The notes under the pieces: model-generated
Seen by the model: the letters and a program-made list of their open reading frames with translations, nothing else
Databases searched by the model: none
What the model was told of the DNA's origin: nothing
Program-made: the position numbers and the translations under genes
In this document: positions 1 through 12,602 of the stretch, one piece after another
Numbering within the stretch: the first letter of the stretch is position 1
How the letters are laid out: each line of letters starts with the position of its first letter
Assembly: GCA_015178975.1 (NCBI GenBank)
Contig: WHVD01000019.1
Span: forward strand, 682,001-746,000
Direction: 5' to 3'
Length of the DNA: 64,000 bases
Source: Hysterangium stoloniferum
Lineage: Eukaryota > Basidiomycota > Agaricomycetes > Hysterangiales > Hysterangiaceae

Positions 1-610
1 ACATCGTAACATTAATATTTGGAATTCTGGTCTGGGTTGCGCACCTGGTGGGCGCAATATTGGGAACGGTATGCAATACTATAAATATAAGTATATTTGC
101 ATTAAATTTAACAACATTCGCTGATTAGATTAGATGGGGAAACCATACACACTGCGCCACACTGAAAGACTGTGAACTCCTCACCGCCATCATTGCATTT
201 GCCTGGATTGATTTCAGTTTTTTAACCTTATATTTTCTGGACGAGATGTGTTGAACAGCAATTCGGCTGTGTCAGCAACTTGGTAATGACGCATAATTGT
301 CTGTGAATGTTATGTAGAACAACAAGAGTACAATAACTATTGTTAGTTGTTGTACTCCTCTTTAATATTATAATTAGCTAGTAAATATATTTAAAGACAG
401 CTCCTAGTGAGCAAGAATAAGCACTTAGATATCTCCTCGATTTACAAGATGTAATTCGGAAGAAATTATTGATTTTTAGGTTTATCCTATAGCAGTCCAT
501 TGTTACAGCAGCTTAGTAATCTACCGCTTTTTATTCCCATGTTCGGAGAAGTGCCTTGTGGGCGCTAATCTGGAACCTCTTCGCTTCATCTTGAGAACTT
601 CCTCTGACAT
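1..610. other. Gene-free left edge
   Basis: No coding exon is recognisable here. The stretch is AT-rich and ends at the start codon of the esterase gene. The only visible structure is a 32-bp palindrome at 326-357. It may hold the promoter of the esterase gene, but no specific element can be named. Confidence 0.5.
326..357. repeat. Near-perfect 32-bp palindrome
   Basis: Two 14-nt arms, GAGTACAATAACTA and TAGTTGTTGTACTC, surround a 4-nt loop. A single T/C difference leaves a G-T wobble if it is folded as RNA. It lies about 250 bp upstream of the esterase start. It could be a hairpin in an untranslated region or a decayed foldback; the role is unknown. Confidence 0.6.
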
Positions 611-2008
611 ATGAGTTTATTTTCGCGGAAAGGGGCAGCTGTCATGCCATCCGGTATTCAATTTCATGGAAGATGGGACCTCGATAGTCCTGGTCGTTAT
701 ATCACTCACTGGTGTGGCTCTTCATTGTGCTTCCAGACAACAAGCCGTGCTATCACGGTTGAAATTGGCGAAGGAACTACACCTCGTAGTAATTTCCACA
801 ATGTGCTGTGGCGATTTGGCACACATTCTATCACTCGTACGGCTTTGATTAAGGGGAACCGATCAATGAAGTTGATTGCTCAAGCTGATACTACTGAAGC
901 TGAAGCTGGCGGTGAGAGACTTCGTGATGTGACCATTATGCTCTGTGATTGGGGTGCGAAACTACACATTCTGGATATCACAGCCGTACGTGTCTCTGAA
1001 TTTTTCTATTTTTACCTCAATTTCTTACCATGTATTCTGGTACAGACGGATGGGAAGCCTATTTTTCCTCCAGCAGTGGCGTCCGCACAGAGACCTATCT
1101 TATTCATTGGCGATTCACTTGTTTCAGGCTATACACCTCCTCAACACGGCTTAATTCTTCCCCATGGCAGTTATCAAGCATTTGGATCCATTGCTGTCCG
1201 CACTGTGCGATCGCATGGCGTGGACGCTCGTCTTGAGATGGTCGCGTATCCTGGTATGTGATGAGAGTCTTTGTATACCATGTTTTTATCTATCCTATGA
1301 CTAGGCATCCACCTTGTGTCGACCTATGGTGAGCAGGGAATGGAAGATGTGTTTTGGGAAGGAATGCATGGTACAGGTGGATGGGACGAACGATCCAAAG
1401 ATACGCCTCAAGATATCTTCATTTGTCTGGGTGCGAAATCTCTGTATATATCTTCTCTACCCTCAACCTTTGTTTTTTAGGGTCCAATGACCAAGGGTCG
1501 GGAGGCCCTACGGACGACTTTTTGGAACACTACAAGGTCTTTCTTATACGTCTACGGGATAGTTACTCCAGCGAACTCCGACGAATCCACGTAATAGTAC
1601 GCAGCCTCTTCAAGTACTTTATCATGGCGCTGATCATAATCTGTAGTCTCCGTTCGGCATTTTCAAAGATCCTAACGTGCCTGAAAGTCGGCTGTCAATA
1701 TATGAGCCTGATGTCAAAGATATGGTAGAAGAGCTCTCTAAATCATGGCTCGAAGCAGATGCGGATGGCGTTCTTCTCCGCCATATATCTACTGATGGCT
1801 GGATAGATCGAGAGCTAACCTGTGATGGCTTGCATCCTACTGCGGATGGTATGTGATGGCGCTTTTGCTATTCGTTTTCTTAAACCATCTCTTCTCACAC
1901 ACCGCGGTAGGCCACGAGACCGTTGGAAACAAGTTGTTGGACTACATGAATGCTTTAGGCTTGGGTGGCACCGTTCCTGGCATTCAGCATACAGGCGCCA
2001 TCATCTGA
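611..2008 (+). CDS. SGNH/GDSL hydrolase, CE2-like esterase (6 exons)
   Basis: Six exons, 611-985, 1046-1253, 1305-1430, 1481-1596, 1647-1848 and 1911-2008, join in frame to 374 aa; all introns are GT-AG and 50-62 nt. The N-terminal ~125 residues look like the jelly-roll domain that precedes the catalytic domain in carbohydrate esterase family 2. The SGNH signatures are in order: GDS with nucleophile Ser149, the block III Asn in LGSND (Asn239), and DGLH near the C-terminus (Asp335, His338). Such enzymes deacetylate sugars or cleave other esters. No signal peptide is evident, so the product is probably intracellular, although ATG 644 is an alternative start. The first intron is 60 nt without a stop, so retention would keep the frame; it is called an intron from its clear splice sites and because the family needs no insert there. 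The gene appears intact and single-copy here; the substrate is unknown. Confidence 0.88.
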
Positions 2009-3765
2009 ATTTCCAGCAGTCCGAGTGCTATTCTTGTGTCTGACGCTTGCTTTGCTTCATAGTTGTTTTCGATCCTCGGGCTTAGCTTCGAAGTTATTCT
2101 TGTTTTCGCATCAGTCTGCGTTTATTGCTTTGGAGCACTATATTGTGGCTCTTTGCTTTTGTTGTCCGTTCTGTTACTACCCTGTAATAACGTGCTATTT
2201 TAGCTCGGTTTTCATCTGGCCGTTTATACCTCATGCCATTAACGAGAAATTGTTATCCGGAGTTGCGGAGGTTCAATAAATGTTCTCAGTGAGAACCCTT
2301 CTGTCTGCCGACTTGGACTAGATCACAAGAAACCAATAGTGCTCAACTGACTGCAACGCATCGAAGTTTGAATTAGACTTTAAACTAGAAATAGGCGAGA
2401 CTCACCCCGGAGAGAATGAGAGAAAGCGTCCTTTCATGTTTTGATCGCGCGTATGCTTTCCGGGAGACATTGTTGAGCATGAGATCCGCACTGTTCAATT
2501 TCGCAACTTGTCCTCCTTAAACATTTCTTTTGTGGCGCACCGTCGTGCATATCAGGGTACATTGTCCCTGAACTTTACACACCTTGGTACACAGTAGGTG
2601 TCAAGGTTGGGCAGTAGGCGAATCTGACAGCCGGTTTAAAACCGCGAACCAGGATCATGACTATATTATGTCGATTCAAGGTCCGGGACTTTTTCCCTGC
2701 AGCCAACCTAAGCTTGGTTCCGTGTCCGGCGCTTCTGGCCAAACCTTGGGATTTCGCGGGAAAGTAAGCGTTTCCATTGTTAGCGCACCACACTCGTCTT
2801 CAATAACAATTTCTACGGCTCCTCTAGACAAGATTACAAACACCTAATCCGGCAGTTCTTGTATATAAGAGTTTTCCCTTCCTTTCATTCATTACAGAGG
2901 GGTCGATATGAATATGTTTGACAAAGAAAGGGACTAGTAAGCTTCATAGCTTCCTAAGTTTTAAAATTAAACACGATATTAAGCATTATACTATGTTTGT
3001 GGAGATACTTTACATCATTCGGGTCGAGGCTTTTTAATGATCAATCTACCCGACTTCTATTCTTCCGTTATTCAAGGGTGAAATACAGGTGCCAGCTGGC
3101 TCAAGAACTCAGCTGGCACCGTGTGTCTACCCTAATGGCCATCGGTCTAATCTCGTTACTCATTTGAGCTCAGCAAAAATAATTATCAATCACTTTTTAC
3201 CAACTCGGTCATGAAGCTCTCATATATTCCAACCACCATCTGGCCATTCTCAAAGCCAATATATTTTACAAAATGCTGCAGTTACCCATGTCATGTCGTC
3301 TTGACTGTTCAATTTGTAGCAAAACCGCAGTGAGAACCACCCCGACGGTCAATTTCATCCTGCGTACCACATTGGACTAACGCTCACGTCGACCCGAAAG
3401 ATGGATATAAATTATTTCGGTTATCCAGACAAGACAGCGTCGGTAACTTCAAATAAGATAAGGAGTTGGATAGGTGGTAATACCTACAGTATATGAGCCA
3501 TCAATACAAGAAAATTTGCTAACATTCAAGGGAAAGTGTACCTTGCTCTAAAATGGAAAATGTTCATTAGAGTTATTGAACTTTCCAACACTGTTAAAAG
3601 TATAGAAAATGAATGGCACGGCTGGAAATTGAACCCAGGGCTTCTGAAGGGGGTTTACCAATTACACCACCTGACCCTTGGGAACAGTGCTAGCATTACA
3701 CAATTTAACAAACACTACAAATACAAAATGAACAGCGTGGCAGCTCCACTCAGACCACTTATGAT
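2009..3765. other. Intergenic stretch with no gene recognised
   Basis: Only short open frames without recognisable domains occur, and none joins into a plausible spliced gene. The first ~270 bp would hold the 3' end of the esterase transcript. A strong inverted repeat sits at 3088-3120. Confidence 0.5.
3088..3120. repeat. Perfect 11-bp inverted repeat
   Basis: GGTGCCAGCTG at 3088-3098 is mirrored by CAGCTGGCACC at 3110-3120 around an 11-nt loop. It is a GC-rich hairpin in an AT-rich intergenic region with no neighbouring gene end that explains it. Confidence 0.7.
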
Positions 3766-5634
3766 ATGCTCACTCAATGCTATAGGCATTCTGACTAGCA
3801 TTAGTGCTTTGATTGTGATGTGAGATTTATATTTCCGGCGCAGATTCTTCAAGGTTTGTTTGCGCTCCTGATATATACTGTCATATTCTAAGCATACCCC
3901 TGGCTATTAGGATTGACCCTACCACCAGGTTCTCATGGCGACTTTCTTATGGGCAATTTCCGCGATATGCCATCCCATCACGAATGGGAAACATATTCTG
4001 AATGGCAGAAGAAATATAGTAAATGCTCTCACTGAACGAATCGAATGCATTGCTAATTTTATCTCAGGGGACCTCATCTATCTAAATGTGTTAGGTACCT
4101 CTTTGCTATACGTTAACTCGGCCAAAATGGCGTATGAACTCTTCGACAAGAGATGGGCAATTTATTCAGATCGCCCCATTCTTCCTATGGTTGGCCTGTA
4201 TGTTCTCCTCTTTTATAGTAAAATTCTTTATTAATGTTACATGCACCCAATTGTCCAGAGTTGGATGGCATTGAGCAATCGGCATGATGCCCTATGGTGA
4301 ACGATGGCGACAGCACTGCCACGCGTTTCATCAGAACTTCAGCACCACAGTGTTGGCCCAGCATAGTCCAGTTCAAATCAAGCACTCACGGTGAATTACA
4401 TCGTCGTATGCCATTTATGAGAATTTTGAGTTGGAAAAATTGGCAGACATTTGTTACAGCGGCTCCTCCCTGTGGGAAACACTCATCCGACATTCAATGG
4501 GTGCGATTATAATGGAGGTAGTGCAGTAACACATACGCATATTATGAATTAATTCATTCTTCGAACTGCTATATAGATTACATATGGAATGGATATCCTC
4601 CCAAAAAATGAGCCATACATTGCGCAATTAAATTGCTTGGTCAATTTGGTGCCTTTATCATTCTTCCTTTCAACTAAATTTATGTCACCAATATTGTAGT
4701 GAAACATCTTCCTGAATGATTTCCAGGCGCCGAATTTTGATGTGCCTACCATACCCTTCCGATTTGTAAAGAAAGAACTTGTAAGTTTCTCTCTCTGTTT
4801 TTCCAAATAATTGGAGATGAGACAGATTACCAGGCCGTTGGAACTGCAGAACCATAATGGACAGCCACTTTACTAGAGGAAGCATATGCAAAGGCGGCGG
4901 ATCAGAAGATACCCGAAGACGAAGAAGAATTCACTCGCAACTTGGCAGGAATCATTTATGGGGGCAGGTGCTGACACAGTAAGCTAATTGTCTCGGTTTT
5001 TGGTTTCGGCCATGCTCATCAAATTTGCTGTTTCAGACGGCTTCCATCTGCAAATATTCTTCTTGGCGATGGCTCTCTATCCCGAAGTTCAATTAGCTGC
5101 CCAGAAAGAACTTGAGGTAGTTATAGGTCCGACCCGCTTGCCGTCTTTCGAAGATCGTAACACTCTGTCATACGTTTCAGGGCTATGTAATGAGATATTA
5201 CGTTGACATCCCCTCTTAACTATCGCAGTCCCACATCGTCTGATGCAAGATGACGTTATTGGTCAATATTTTATACCTGCTGGTACCACTGTTCTAGTAA
5301 ATGCATGGTCCGTTTTGTGCCGCCGTTTTGCAGGGGTATGGTCCACTCAGAGGCTATGCATGGGTCGGATACATTGGCATTCAAGCCCGAACGATTTTTG
5401 CACGCCTCCAACACGAAGGATCCAGCAGTCGCCTTTGGTTTTGGCAGAAGGTACAAGCAGTCGAATCATCATTCGCAACTGATTGTAAGACGATAGGGCA
5501 TGTCCCGGCCGTGCTATGGCCGGAAATAATTTCTTTATTCCTATAGTCTCAATTCTGCACGTCTTCAGCATTGCCTTCCCTCCTGGTGTACTCCCTCCAT
5601 TTCGGTTGAGTATTGTCACTAAATGTCTTAAAGC
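3766..5634 (+). pseudogene. Cytochrome P450 pseudogene (copy A)
   Basis: This is a decayed copy of the same P450 subfamily that recurs at 38-57 kb, closest to the plus-strand copy at 47.9 kb. Exons can be followed in order: the N-terminal anchor, the proline-rich hinge, the second exon (about 4071-4195) and the heme-proximal segments (5040-5600). It still carries GFGRR and an ACPGR heme-cysteine block. Lesions include loss of two bases just after the start, a frame change in exon 1, and a TGG-to-TGA stop at 5204-5206 immediately after the ExxR helix. Homology stops near 5634, so the last exon is gone. Flanking sequence is not shared with the 35-57 kb cassette, so this looks like an isolated older duplicate. 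Confidence 0.85.
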
Positions 5635-5901
5635 TGGACGTTTTAATAGAGAGTATCTGCAATGTATATTAGCATTTTTTGATCCGATATTATGTTGGAT
5701 AATATTAGCACCTGTGGTACCTAATATTCAACATTTGTTGAAGTATGGCTATGTCTGTCACATAGTTAAGACCATTGAGAAAAATACACAGCACATAAGC
5801 TGAAGCTGATATCCTGACCCTATCTAAAAGTTTCCAAGTTCCTGGTCATTTCCTAATAGTTCTGGAATAAGTTCCTGACATGGCACTTAACAGAAGTGTG
5901 A
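5635..5901. other. Short gap between P450 pseudogene and gypsy LTR
   Basis: AT-rich sequence with no gene, hairpin or repeat that I can support. Confidence 0.4.
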
Positions 5902-6233
5902 TGTAAGGTCATTGTGTGATCTCACTCAATCAGTACAGACAGGACTAAGTTATCTTTGTTAATGCTGTAAGGTATAAGAAATACAAGTGTTGAAACCTCT
6001 CTTTAACTACATTTTGAGATGGTATATGTATCTTTTATGAACAATAGTGTGGTGGTGGTGCAAGACATAGAGAACAATGAGGTGGCAATTTGGAGTCTGG
6101 TGAACAAAATGAAGGTCCAAATTAGGGTGAATGCTGGTCCGGTTAAGTCTGGAGAACAAAGACATGGTTGGTGGACAATGGATTGAATATCCAATGGATG
6201 AGGGATCAATAGTGGTAAGCTGGCAGGATTACA
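5902..6233 (-). repeat. 3' LTR of the gypsy element
   Basis: A 332-bp block starting TGTAATCC (minus strand) right after the polypurine tract and ending in ACA. Its left 142 bp match 13804-13943, which identifies it as an LTR. Its right ~190 bp are also found at 32704-32910, marking another remnant of the same family. The two LTR remnants differ at many sites. Confidence 0.8.
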
Positions 6234-6743
6234 CCCTCCTCCCCTCTGAAAAATTAGTGAGTTCAAACATCAAGTCTGTTTTTTTCTTCCCAGATGTCCA
6301 GGGCTGTGGTATCTTCAAGGGCCTTGCATGGGAGCCATTGATCATGATCCTTCCCAGAACCAACCTAGTGGACTAAGTACTGTACTCTGCATACACATTG
6401 GAATTATATCAATAAGGGCTTCTTCAGTTCCATCCTCCATAACTATGATGCCAGGACAGATGAGGTCATGGTTTGGAAAGAGGGAGGTGTCATTAGGAAC
6501 AAATGGTTTCAGCAGGCTGGCATGAAACCCCAGATAGGAAGTGGGGTTGTTGGGGAGAAGCAGGGTGTATACAGATTTATGGGGGAAGGTGTGGGTGATC
6601 TCATAGGTGCCATCAAAGTGGGGCATAAACTTAGCAACACATTTCTTCCCTCAATGTTTGTAGTTCCAGTGACAATGTGTGGTGGAGAGCATGACTAGAC
6701 TTTGTAAGTAATTTCACCACCCCAGTGTTCATTTGCATGATAG

Positions 6744-7766
6744 TGTAAGGGAGTGAGACTTCCTCCACTGTGATCTTGTCATCAATACATGTGATGTCAC
6801 ACATTCTATTGTGGTGCCATTCACATAGATTGTGCCATTTTTATAAATCATGCCACTCAAAGTTTTTAAATGTATATAAAGTCTCAAGTTCTTAAAAAAA
6901 GATCCAGGTTTTACACATCTGCCGTCACATTGACCACCCTTCAAGATCCCTTTGAACATTTGATGACTCCATTTCAGCACACAATCACATCTGTCTTCCC
7001 TCGGTGCACTCATCACATCTGTCCCTGTCAGCACTTACTACATACTATCGGCACACTCGTCACATCTATCCCTCCTTCCCTAATCACATCTGTCCCTCCT
7101 TCCCTAATCACATCTGTCACTTCCTCAATGCACTCATCACATCTGCCATCATATCCACTGCCCCTCAAGATCCCTTTCCACTCATCACGTCTGATCCCTC
7201 AGTGCCACATTTGCACCTACTCGACTGCCTCATTGACGCCACATCCCTCACATCTACTCTACTGCCTCATTGACACCTCCTTTGCATCTACTCAATGTCT
7301 TCCACAGTATGTAAGGTACTTTGTACTGTAAGTGCAAAGTATCTTAATGGGGAATGATGTGTAAAAACTGGATCTTTTTTTGAGAACTTGAGAGACTTTA
7401 TATACATTTAAAAACTACAAGTGGTGTGATTTATAAAAATGGTGTGATCTATGTGAATGGCACCACAATAAAATGTGTGATGTCATGTACATAAGCCTGG
7501 TGCCCCAGTCTTATGCAGTCACCCTTGTTTTACCTTTTGTTCTACCCTTTAGTTCTATTCACATGTCATCATGGCATATATAGCCCGGGATTTTTCCATC
7601 TTTACCTTACCATATGCTGCAACATCCTGTATCCCATCTCAGTTCCAGACAATACACTGTGGTCCTGTCAACTTGTGCAACCTGCCTGTGAGCCCATTTG
7701 ACAATGGGCTTCCATGTCACTGTATTGATGACAAGATCACAGTGTAGGGAGTCTTACTCCCTTACA
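6744..7766. mobile_element. Non-autonomous TIR element with TG..CA ends and 4-bp TSD
   Basis: A 1023-bp insert flanked by ATAG on both sides (6740-6743 and 7767-7770). Its ends begin TGTAAGGGAGT in inverted orientation, and the terminal inverted repeats run about 55 bp with a few mismatches. Deleting the insert and one ATAG restores a continuous integrase reading of the host gypsy pol, so the boundaries are secure. No transposase is encoded. The core holds a second inverted-repeat structure (6797-7497) and a short degenerate repeat built on ATCACATCTGTCCCTCC. TGTNR ends plus 4-bp duplications resemble Ginger-type integrase-derived elements, but the family assignment is only a suggestion. Confidence 0.75.
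6797..7497. repeat. Inner inverted-repeat element nested in the TIR element
   Basis: Arms of about 115 bp (6797-6912 and 7371-7497) match as inverted copies, including GTGGTGCCATTCACATAGAT in the left arm. The spacer is noncoding. It is probably a second foldback or MITE inserted at a TA into the outer element; I did not find a longer target-site duplication. Confidence 0.6.
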
Positions 7767-7913
7767 ATAGGCCACCTGCCAGATCTTGGCAGCAGTGAGA
7801 TTGTCTTGTGCTTCCTGGATATCAAGCTCCAGGTGGCATATGATTTCATGGGCTGAAATCTCTGCAGCAGTTGCTCCTGGGGGCAGGGATGTGAGAGGGG
7901 GAATGAGTCATGG

Positions 7914-8632
7914 TGTTACGACCGTGTTGCAACCTGAAGATAACCAACAATGCTATCACCTCAAGTTATCATCACATCATCATATTGGCCACCATCGGTA
8001 AACCTGACACTGATGTACACCCTCATGGCAATCAAACCCCACTACAGCCCTGTCAAATTATACTTGTACTATCTGGTTATACTCTGATATGTCCCTTTAT
8101 CCTTTGATGATCCATTTATTCTATGTCTTACCTATGTTGTATATACTGTGGACTGTTTCCTTTTTCATAGTTATCACCTTTGGTTATTCACGGCCTCTGA
8201 CTTTATTGTAACCTTCCTGTTCTTGGTCAAGTTGTCATTGGTATTTCCACTCTTCCCTTAGTTAGTATTTTCTAGACGCCAATAACTCATATATAAACCC
8301 GCTGTAATGTAGCTACTAAGCAATCAGAATATTGACTTAGATACACCTCTGGTCTCTGACCCGCTATCCATTCATGACCTCCGCATTCCAATGCCATCTG
8401 ATTTCACGACCCAACCTACATTTATGTCTTCAACGTTGACTTCAATATTTGTCACTTCAGTTTCTGACTGTTCGCATACAGATCAGTTTCCAATCACTGA
8501 GTATTACTCTATATGTTTGAAATTTAAGGACATACGATGGTACCTTTGTGAGGGTGCAGCACATAAGCTGAAGCCAAGTCCTTCCATTTGGTCCCCGTCA
8601 GTTCCCCAAACCTCCCATTCCAGTTCTTAACA
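7914..8632 (+). mobile_element. Solo LTR, family 1 (TSD CATGG)
   Basis: A 719-bp block beginning TGTTACGACC and ending TTCTTAACA, flanked by perfect CATGG duplications (7909-7913 and 8633-8637). It sits in the integrase region of the gypsy element without any internal retrotransposon sequence, so it is a solo LTR left by recombination. It shares its termini and a conserved near-end block (8550-8583) with the LTRs at 23948, 33875, 42592 and 60389. Confidence 0.92.
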
Positions 8633-8939
8633 CATGGGGATCTCCCTGTTTTCAGTTGAAAGGGAGAGAACCTGGTTGATGTGTTGACAGTATTCATCAA
8701 GGTGAAGCAGACAAGGAGTTGTGCAGCCCACCCCATTTGGTTGATATTCACATGATATTGAATCAATTGATTAAGTGTCTTGTTAGTCTGCTCACTTGCA
8801 CCATCACTTTGTGGGTGGTATGCAGTGGACATCTTCAACTGACTCCTTAGAGTTCATGCAGGGCTGCCCAGAGCTCTGATGTACATAAAAAGGGGGTCAT
8901 GATCTGAGACAATGTTTAACATTAGTCCATTCTCACAAT

Positions 8940-9941
8940 GATTATACCTTCTGGGCAACAAACAACATAAGGAAGACTGCATGCCTGCATTAGCCTGGAC
9001 CGCTGTGTTAACCGTGGGTGTGAGCAAAGCTGACAGATTTGGTATTTGATGTGGCTGTTCCCATTGTAAGATATCATGATAGTACCATCCAGGTATGAAA
9101 GAGAGAGGGAGAGGGAGGGGGAGTTCAGTGCCAGGAGGAAGGAGGGGTTGGAAAATGTAGCCTGATGGGGTGGGAGGTAAAATAAATGGTCCTATATGTG
9201 TAGTATGAGCATGTTCATTCCAACTGTTATCTAGAGGGGGGGTACTAGTCAGCTCCCATGGGTAAAGTATCCAGTCTATTGACAAGGAGTCCAAAGGATG
9301 GTCAGTAGTATCTGTGAACTAGTGAACCAGGCTGTGATCTGCAACCTCATACAATGGGCCAGCAACTACCAATTGCTTTGGACTAGACTTTTTATTCTTG
9401 ATGAAGATCCTGTCAATCCACAACAATACACATTGAGTTGCCACTCCCAGAGACAGCATAATGTTCTGTGGCTGCTGCTAGAACAGATCAGTCGATGTAC
9501 TTGCTGTGCATCACAAACTCTCTGTAAATGCCTTATATTCTGGAAGTAGGTGAACATGATCTCCAAGCCATATCCATTCTGCACCATACCAAATACCTTC
9601 ATATTGGATCTGGTTAACAGGCCTTTTAACATGAGCAATGCACTCTGTGGAACTCAACATAGGGTCAGATGTAGATGGTGTTGGTTCATGGATATCTAGC
9701 ATAGGACTAGGTGGAACCATACAAGTGCATGAGCACTGAGGAATGGTGTCTTCAAAAAGGGCTGTATTCTCAGATGGTGTGGATCGATCAAGAGCCAATT
9801 GGACAAGAAAACTAGTAGAATGGTTGGAAGGTGGGCTACTTCCTTGTTTATCCATAAATGAATGGTCTATAGGGGCATGTTTGGGCATATTTATGGAGAA
9901 TCTGTCAAAAATAGCCCATGAGTTGAGGAGATTATTTGCAG
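8940..9941 (-). mobile_element. Unidentified 1-kb insertion in gypsy integrase
   Basis: The integrase reading ...FNKWY and CENGL... is split by 1002 bp flanked by CAAT (8936-8939 and 9942-9945); removing the insert with one CAAT restores FNKWYCENGL. The minus strand has long open stretches (9511-10023 and about 8940-9294) rich in Pro, Ser and Thr that match no domain I know. The ends share GATTAT as a direct repeat but are not clear inverted repeats. It may be a fragment of another element or a captured gene piece. Confidence 0.55.
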
Positions 9942-12602
9942 CAATACCACTTGTTGAAAAGGATGACAGTGATCTGTGCAGCTGTGTAAGAAGAGTGGAC
10001 AGGAGCCAGACCAATGTCAGCACCCAGGGTATCAGTCATCATCATGACTGTGTCCTTTCCCTGTTCTTCAGGGAGAGGTCTGATAACATCAATAGCTACA
10101 GTGTTGAAATGACTGTCTGGAACAGGTAGGGGGTGTAGTGGTCCGATGGGCCTGCTGGTTTGCTCTTTGTTCCTCTAGCTTTTGTACATGAAGGTATGTA
10201 TGCCTCTTCCAAATCCCATTGCATGTTGGGCCAGTAGTAAGAATGCCACAGAGATTCATAGCTTTTACCAAAGCCAAAATGACCTAGTGTATCATGTGCA
10301 AGGTGGTATAGTGATTCCTGGACAGTAGTTCCAGGGAATGACAAGCCTTCACCTGACATAAAGTAGACCTGATTCCTCCCATACTTCTTCAATGCTCCCT
10401 GCAAGGATGTCACTGTTGAGTTGTTTACAAATTCATCATGTAGGTATCCCATCCAGATGTGATCCAGTAGGGAGGCATCTGCTACTATACTCAGAATACC
10501 ACCTATGATCTCTTTTCATAGAGAATGGGTATGTGCCAATGCACAAGCAGCATATTGTGCATCAGGATCACACTTAGACATGTGGGACAGTGCATCAGTG
10601 ACCATTTTGTCTTTGCCACATATGTAGACAATGTTAAATCAAAATCTGCAAGGTACATAGACCACCACATCTGTTGGTGGGACATCTCCCTCTGGGACTG
10701 AAAGTATTCCAGAGTCCAATAGTCTGTATATATTGAAATGACATTCTAGCAGACTGGTACACCACTTCTTTTGCCTTGATAATGGTTAGCAGTTCTTTCT
10801 CGTGGACTGGGTAGTTTCATTCAGCAGGATTTAGTTGGCAGGAATCATAAGTGACTGGCCATGCAGTAAGCCAGTCTTTGCCAAAACTGAGCATTGTACC
10901 TGTGCACCTGTCACTGGCATCAGTAATTAGGAAGATCTTCCTTGTCACATCCTCATAGTCTATTACTGTCAGACAGTCTACACTAGTGACCAAGTGTTTG
11001 ATGGCTTCAAAGGCAGACTGATGTTCGGGAGTCCAGGTAGGGAATTGGCAGTCACACTATTTTGTCGTGGGGGGTGAGGATGCTGGTATGTTCTGCCAAG
11101 GTGGGGAGGGAGGCAGAAACATAGTGGGTAAGTCCCAGGAATCCATAGATATTTGTCAGAGTGGTTGGTTGTGGCCAATTAAGGATACACTCTGTCTTTC
11201 AAGTATCTGGGCAGATGCCTTCAGGTGTGATGTGGTACCCAAGAAAGGAGATTTCTGTGGCAAAAAGGACAGATTCCTTGGGGTTGCAATACAGTTGGGC
11301 TTCACAGAGTGCTTGCAGGACAATAGTTATGTTATATTCATGTTCCTCTAATGTCTTTGACCAGATAATGATGTCATCCAGATAAACATGACAACATTTC
11401 TCCAGTACATATCACAGTGCATCAGGCATGGTGTAGAAGGTCTATTGCACCCCCCTATGGGCATGACAGTCCATTAATATAGTCCCCAAGGGGTGTGTAC
11501 AGCTGTTAAATAGATATCATTGGTGTGTACCCTGGTCTGAAAAAATGAGTTTGTCATGTCAAGCTTGCCAAAAATTGTGCCATGACCACAGTCTGACAGA
11601 ATGTCATCCACTCGAGGGAGTGGATAATTGTCACACACAGTATTCTTGTTGAGTTCCTGGTAGTCATTCACCCATCAGGGTGGAATGTCAAAAACTGGCA
11701 TGCCATTGCAATACTTGGGTACACAGTAGGCTGGTGATGCATATTCCAAGGATGATGGCCTGATTCACCCTGCTGCCAAGTGTTCTTCAAGGAGGAGTTT
11801 CCATGGTTCATGGAACTTCTATGGGCTGAGTATCCCCATCCAGTCATGATCTTGGAGGGATCCTTGAGTCGGATGCAATGATATATGTGTAACTAAGTCA
11901 GTAGTATCTGGTAGCCATACTGGAAAATGATCAACAAAGGTGTTCTTAAATTCTTAGTCTTTCTTTGTTAGCTGTTCTTGAAATGCAAGTGTCTCAATAC
12001 ATTCCCGCACTGCAGCCATTATGGGGGCCAGTAGCAGATATCCTGCCAGTAGTGGCTCTGAAGTGACATTGCTTGGATTGTGTGGTAATGCCTGTTTCCT
12101 GGTTGTCCTTTTAGGTATGCATGTGGGTTTGTTTTCTAGTAGTGTTTTTTGGGATTGGCAAGGTCATAGCCAACCCATTTATCATGTGAAGTATGCTTGG
12201 CAGTGTCAATCACAATGTGGTGTGGTGAAAGAAATGACATTCCCAAGATGAGTTGTACTGGTAATCCAACATTTATTTTTGCCTTAAAAACTCCCGACTG
12301 CCACATCCCATTCCCTGATGTAACTTTTAACTTCACAAACTCTCTGCAACTCAATGGCATGTCTGATAGTGATGATAGGTTGTCCTCCTCTTTGGGTAGG
12401 GGAAATCAACACAACCCTAATTGTGCAATGAGGGTGTTGCTAATCACTGTAGAGGGACATCCTATGTCGATGAGGGCTTTCACAGAGATGGGGAATTCAG
12501 AGATGAGTGGACCTGTTAACTCTATAGGTCCATAGAGGTGTGCTATGGTAAAGGGGAGTGTTGGTGTTGAAGGAGAAACAATGTATGTGTCAGTGTCCTC
12601 AT

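Larger units (their letters stand above)
6240..12540 (-). pseudogene. Gypsy pol remnant (protease, RT, RNase H, integrase, chromodomain)
   Basis: Reading right to left: a retropepsin-like segment (about 12136-12540) with DIGCPS at the expected active-site position; RT with the YPLPR and GKLDM stretch (11474-11671); RNase H (10503-10685); the integrase zinc-binding domain (10096-10452); the integrase core with IVSD and STAYHPQSDG (8524-8935); and the tail PHFDGTYEI to SFLGFHAS-type residues (6342-6626), followed by a decayed chromodomain (6240-6340). Stops and frameshifts occur throughout. Removing the three inserts, each with its duplicated target bases, makes the integrase reading frame continuous across the junctions. 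That confirms both the frame and the insert boundaries. Confidence 0.88.
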
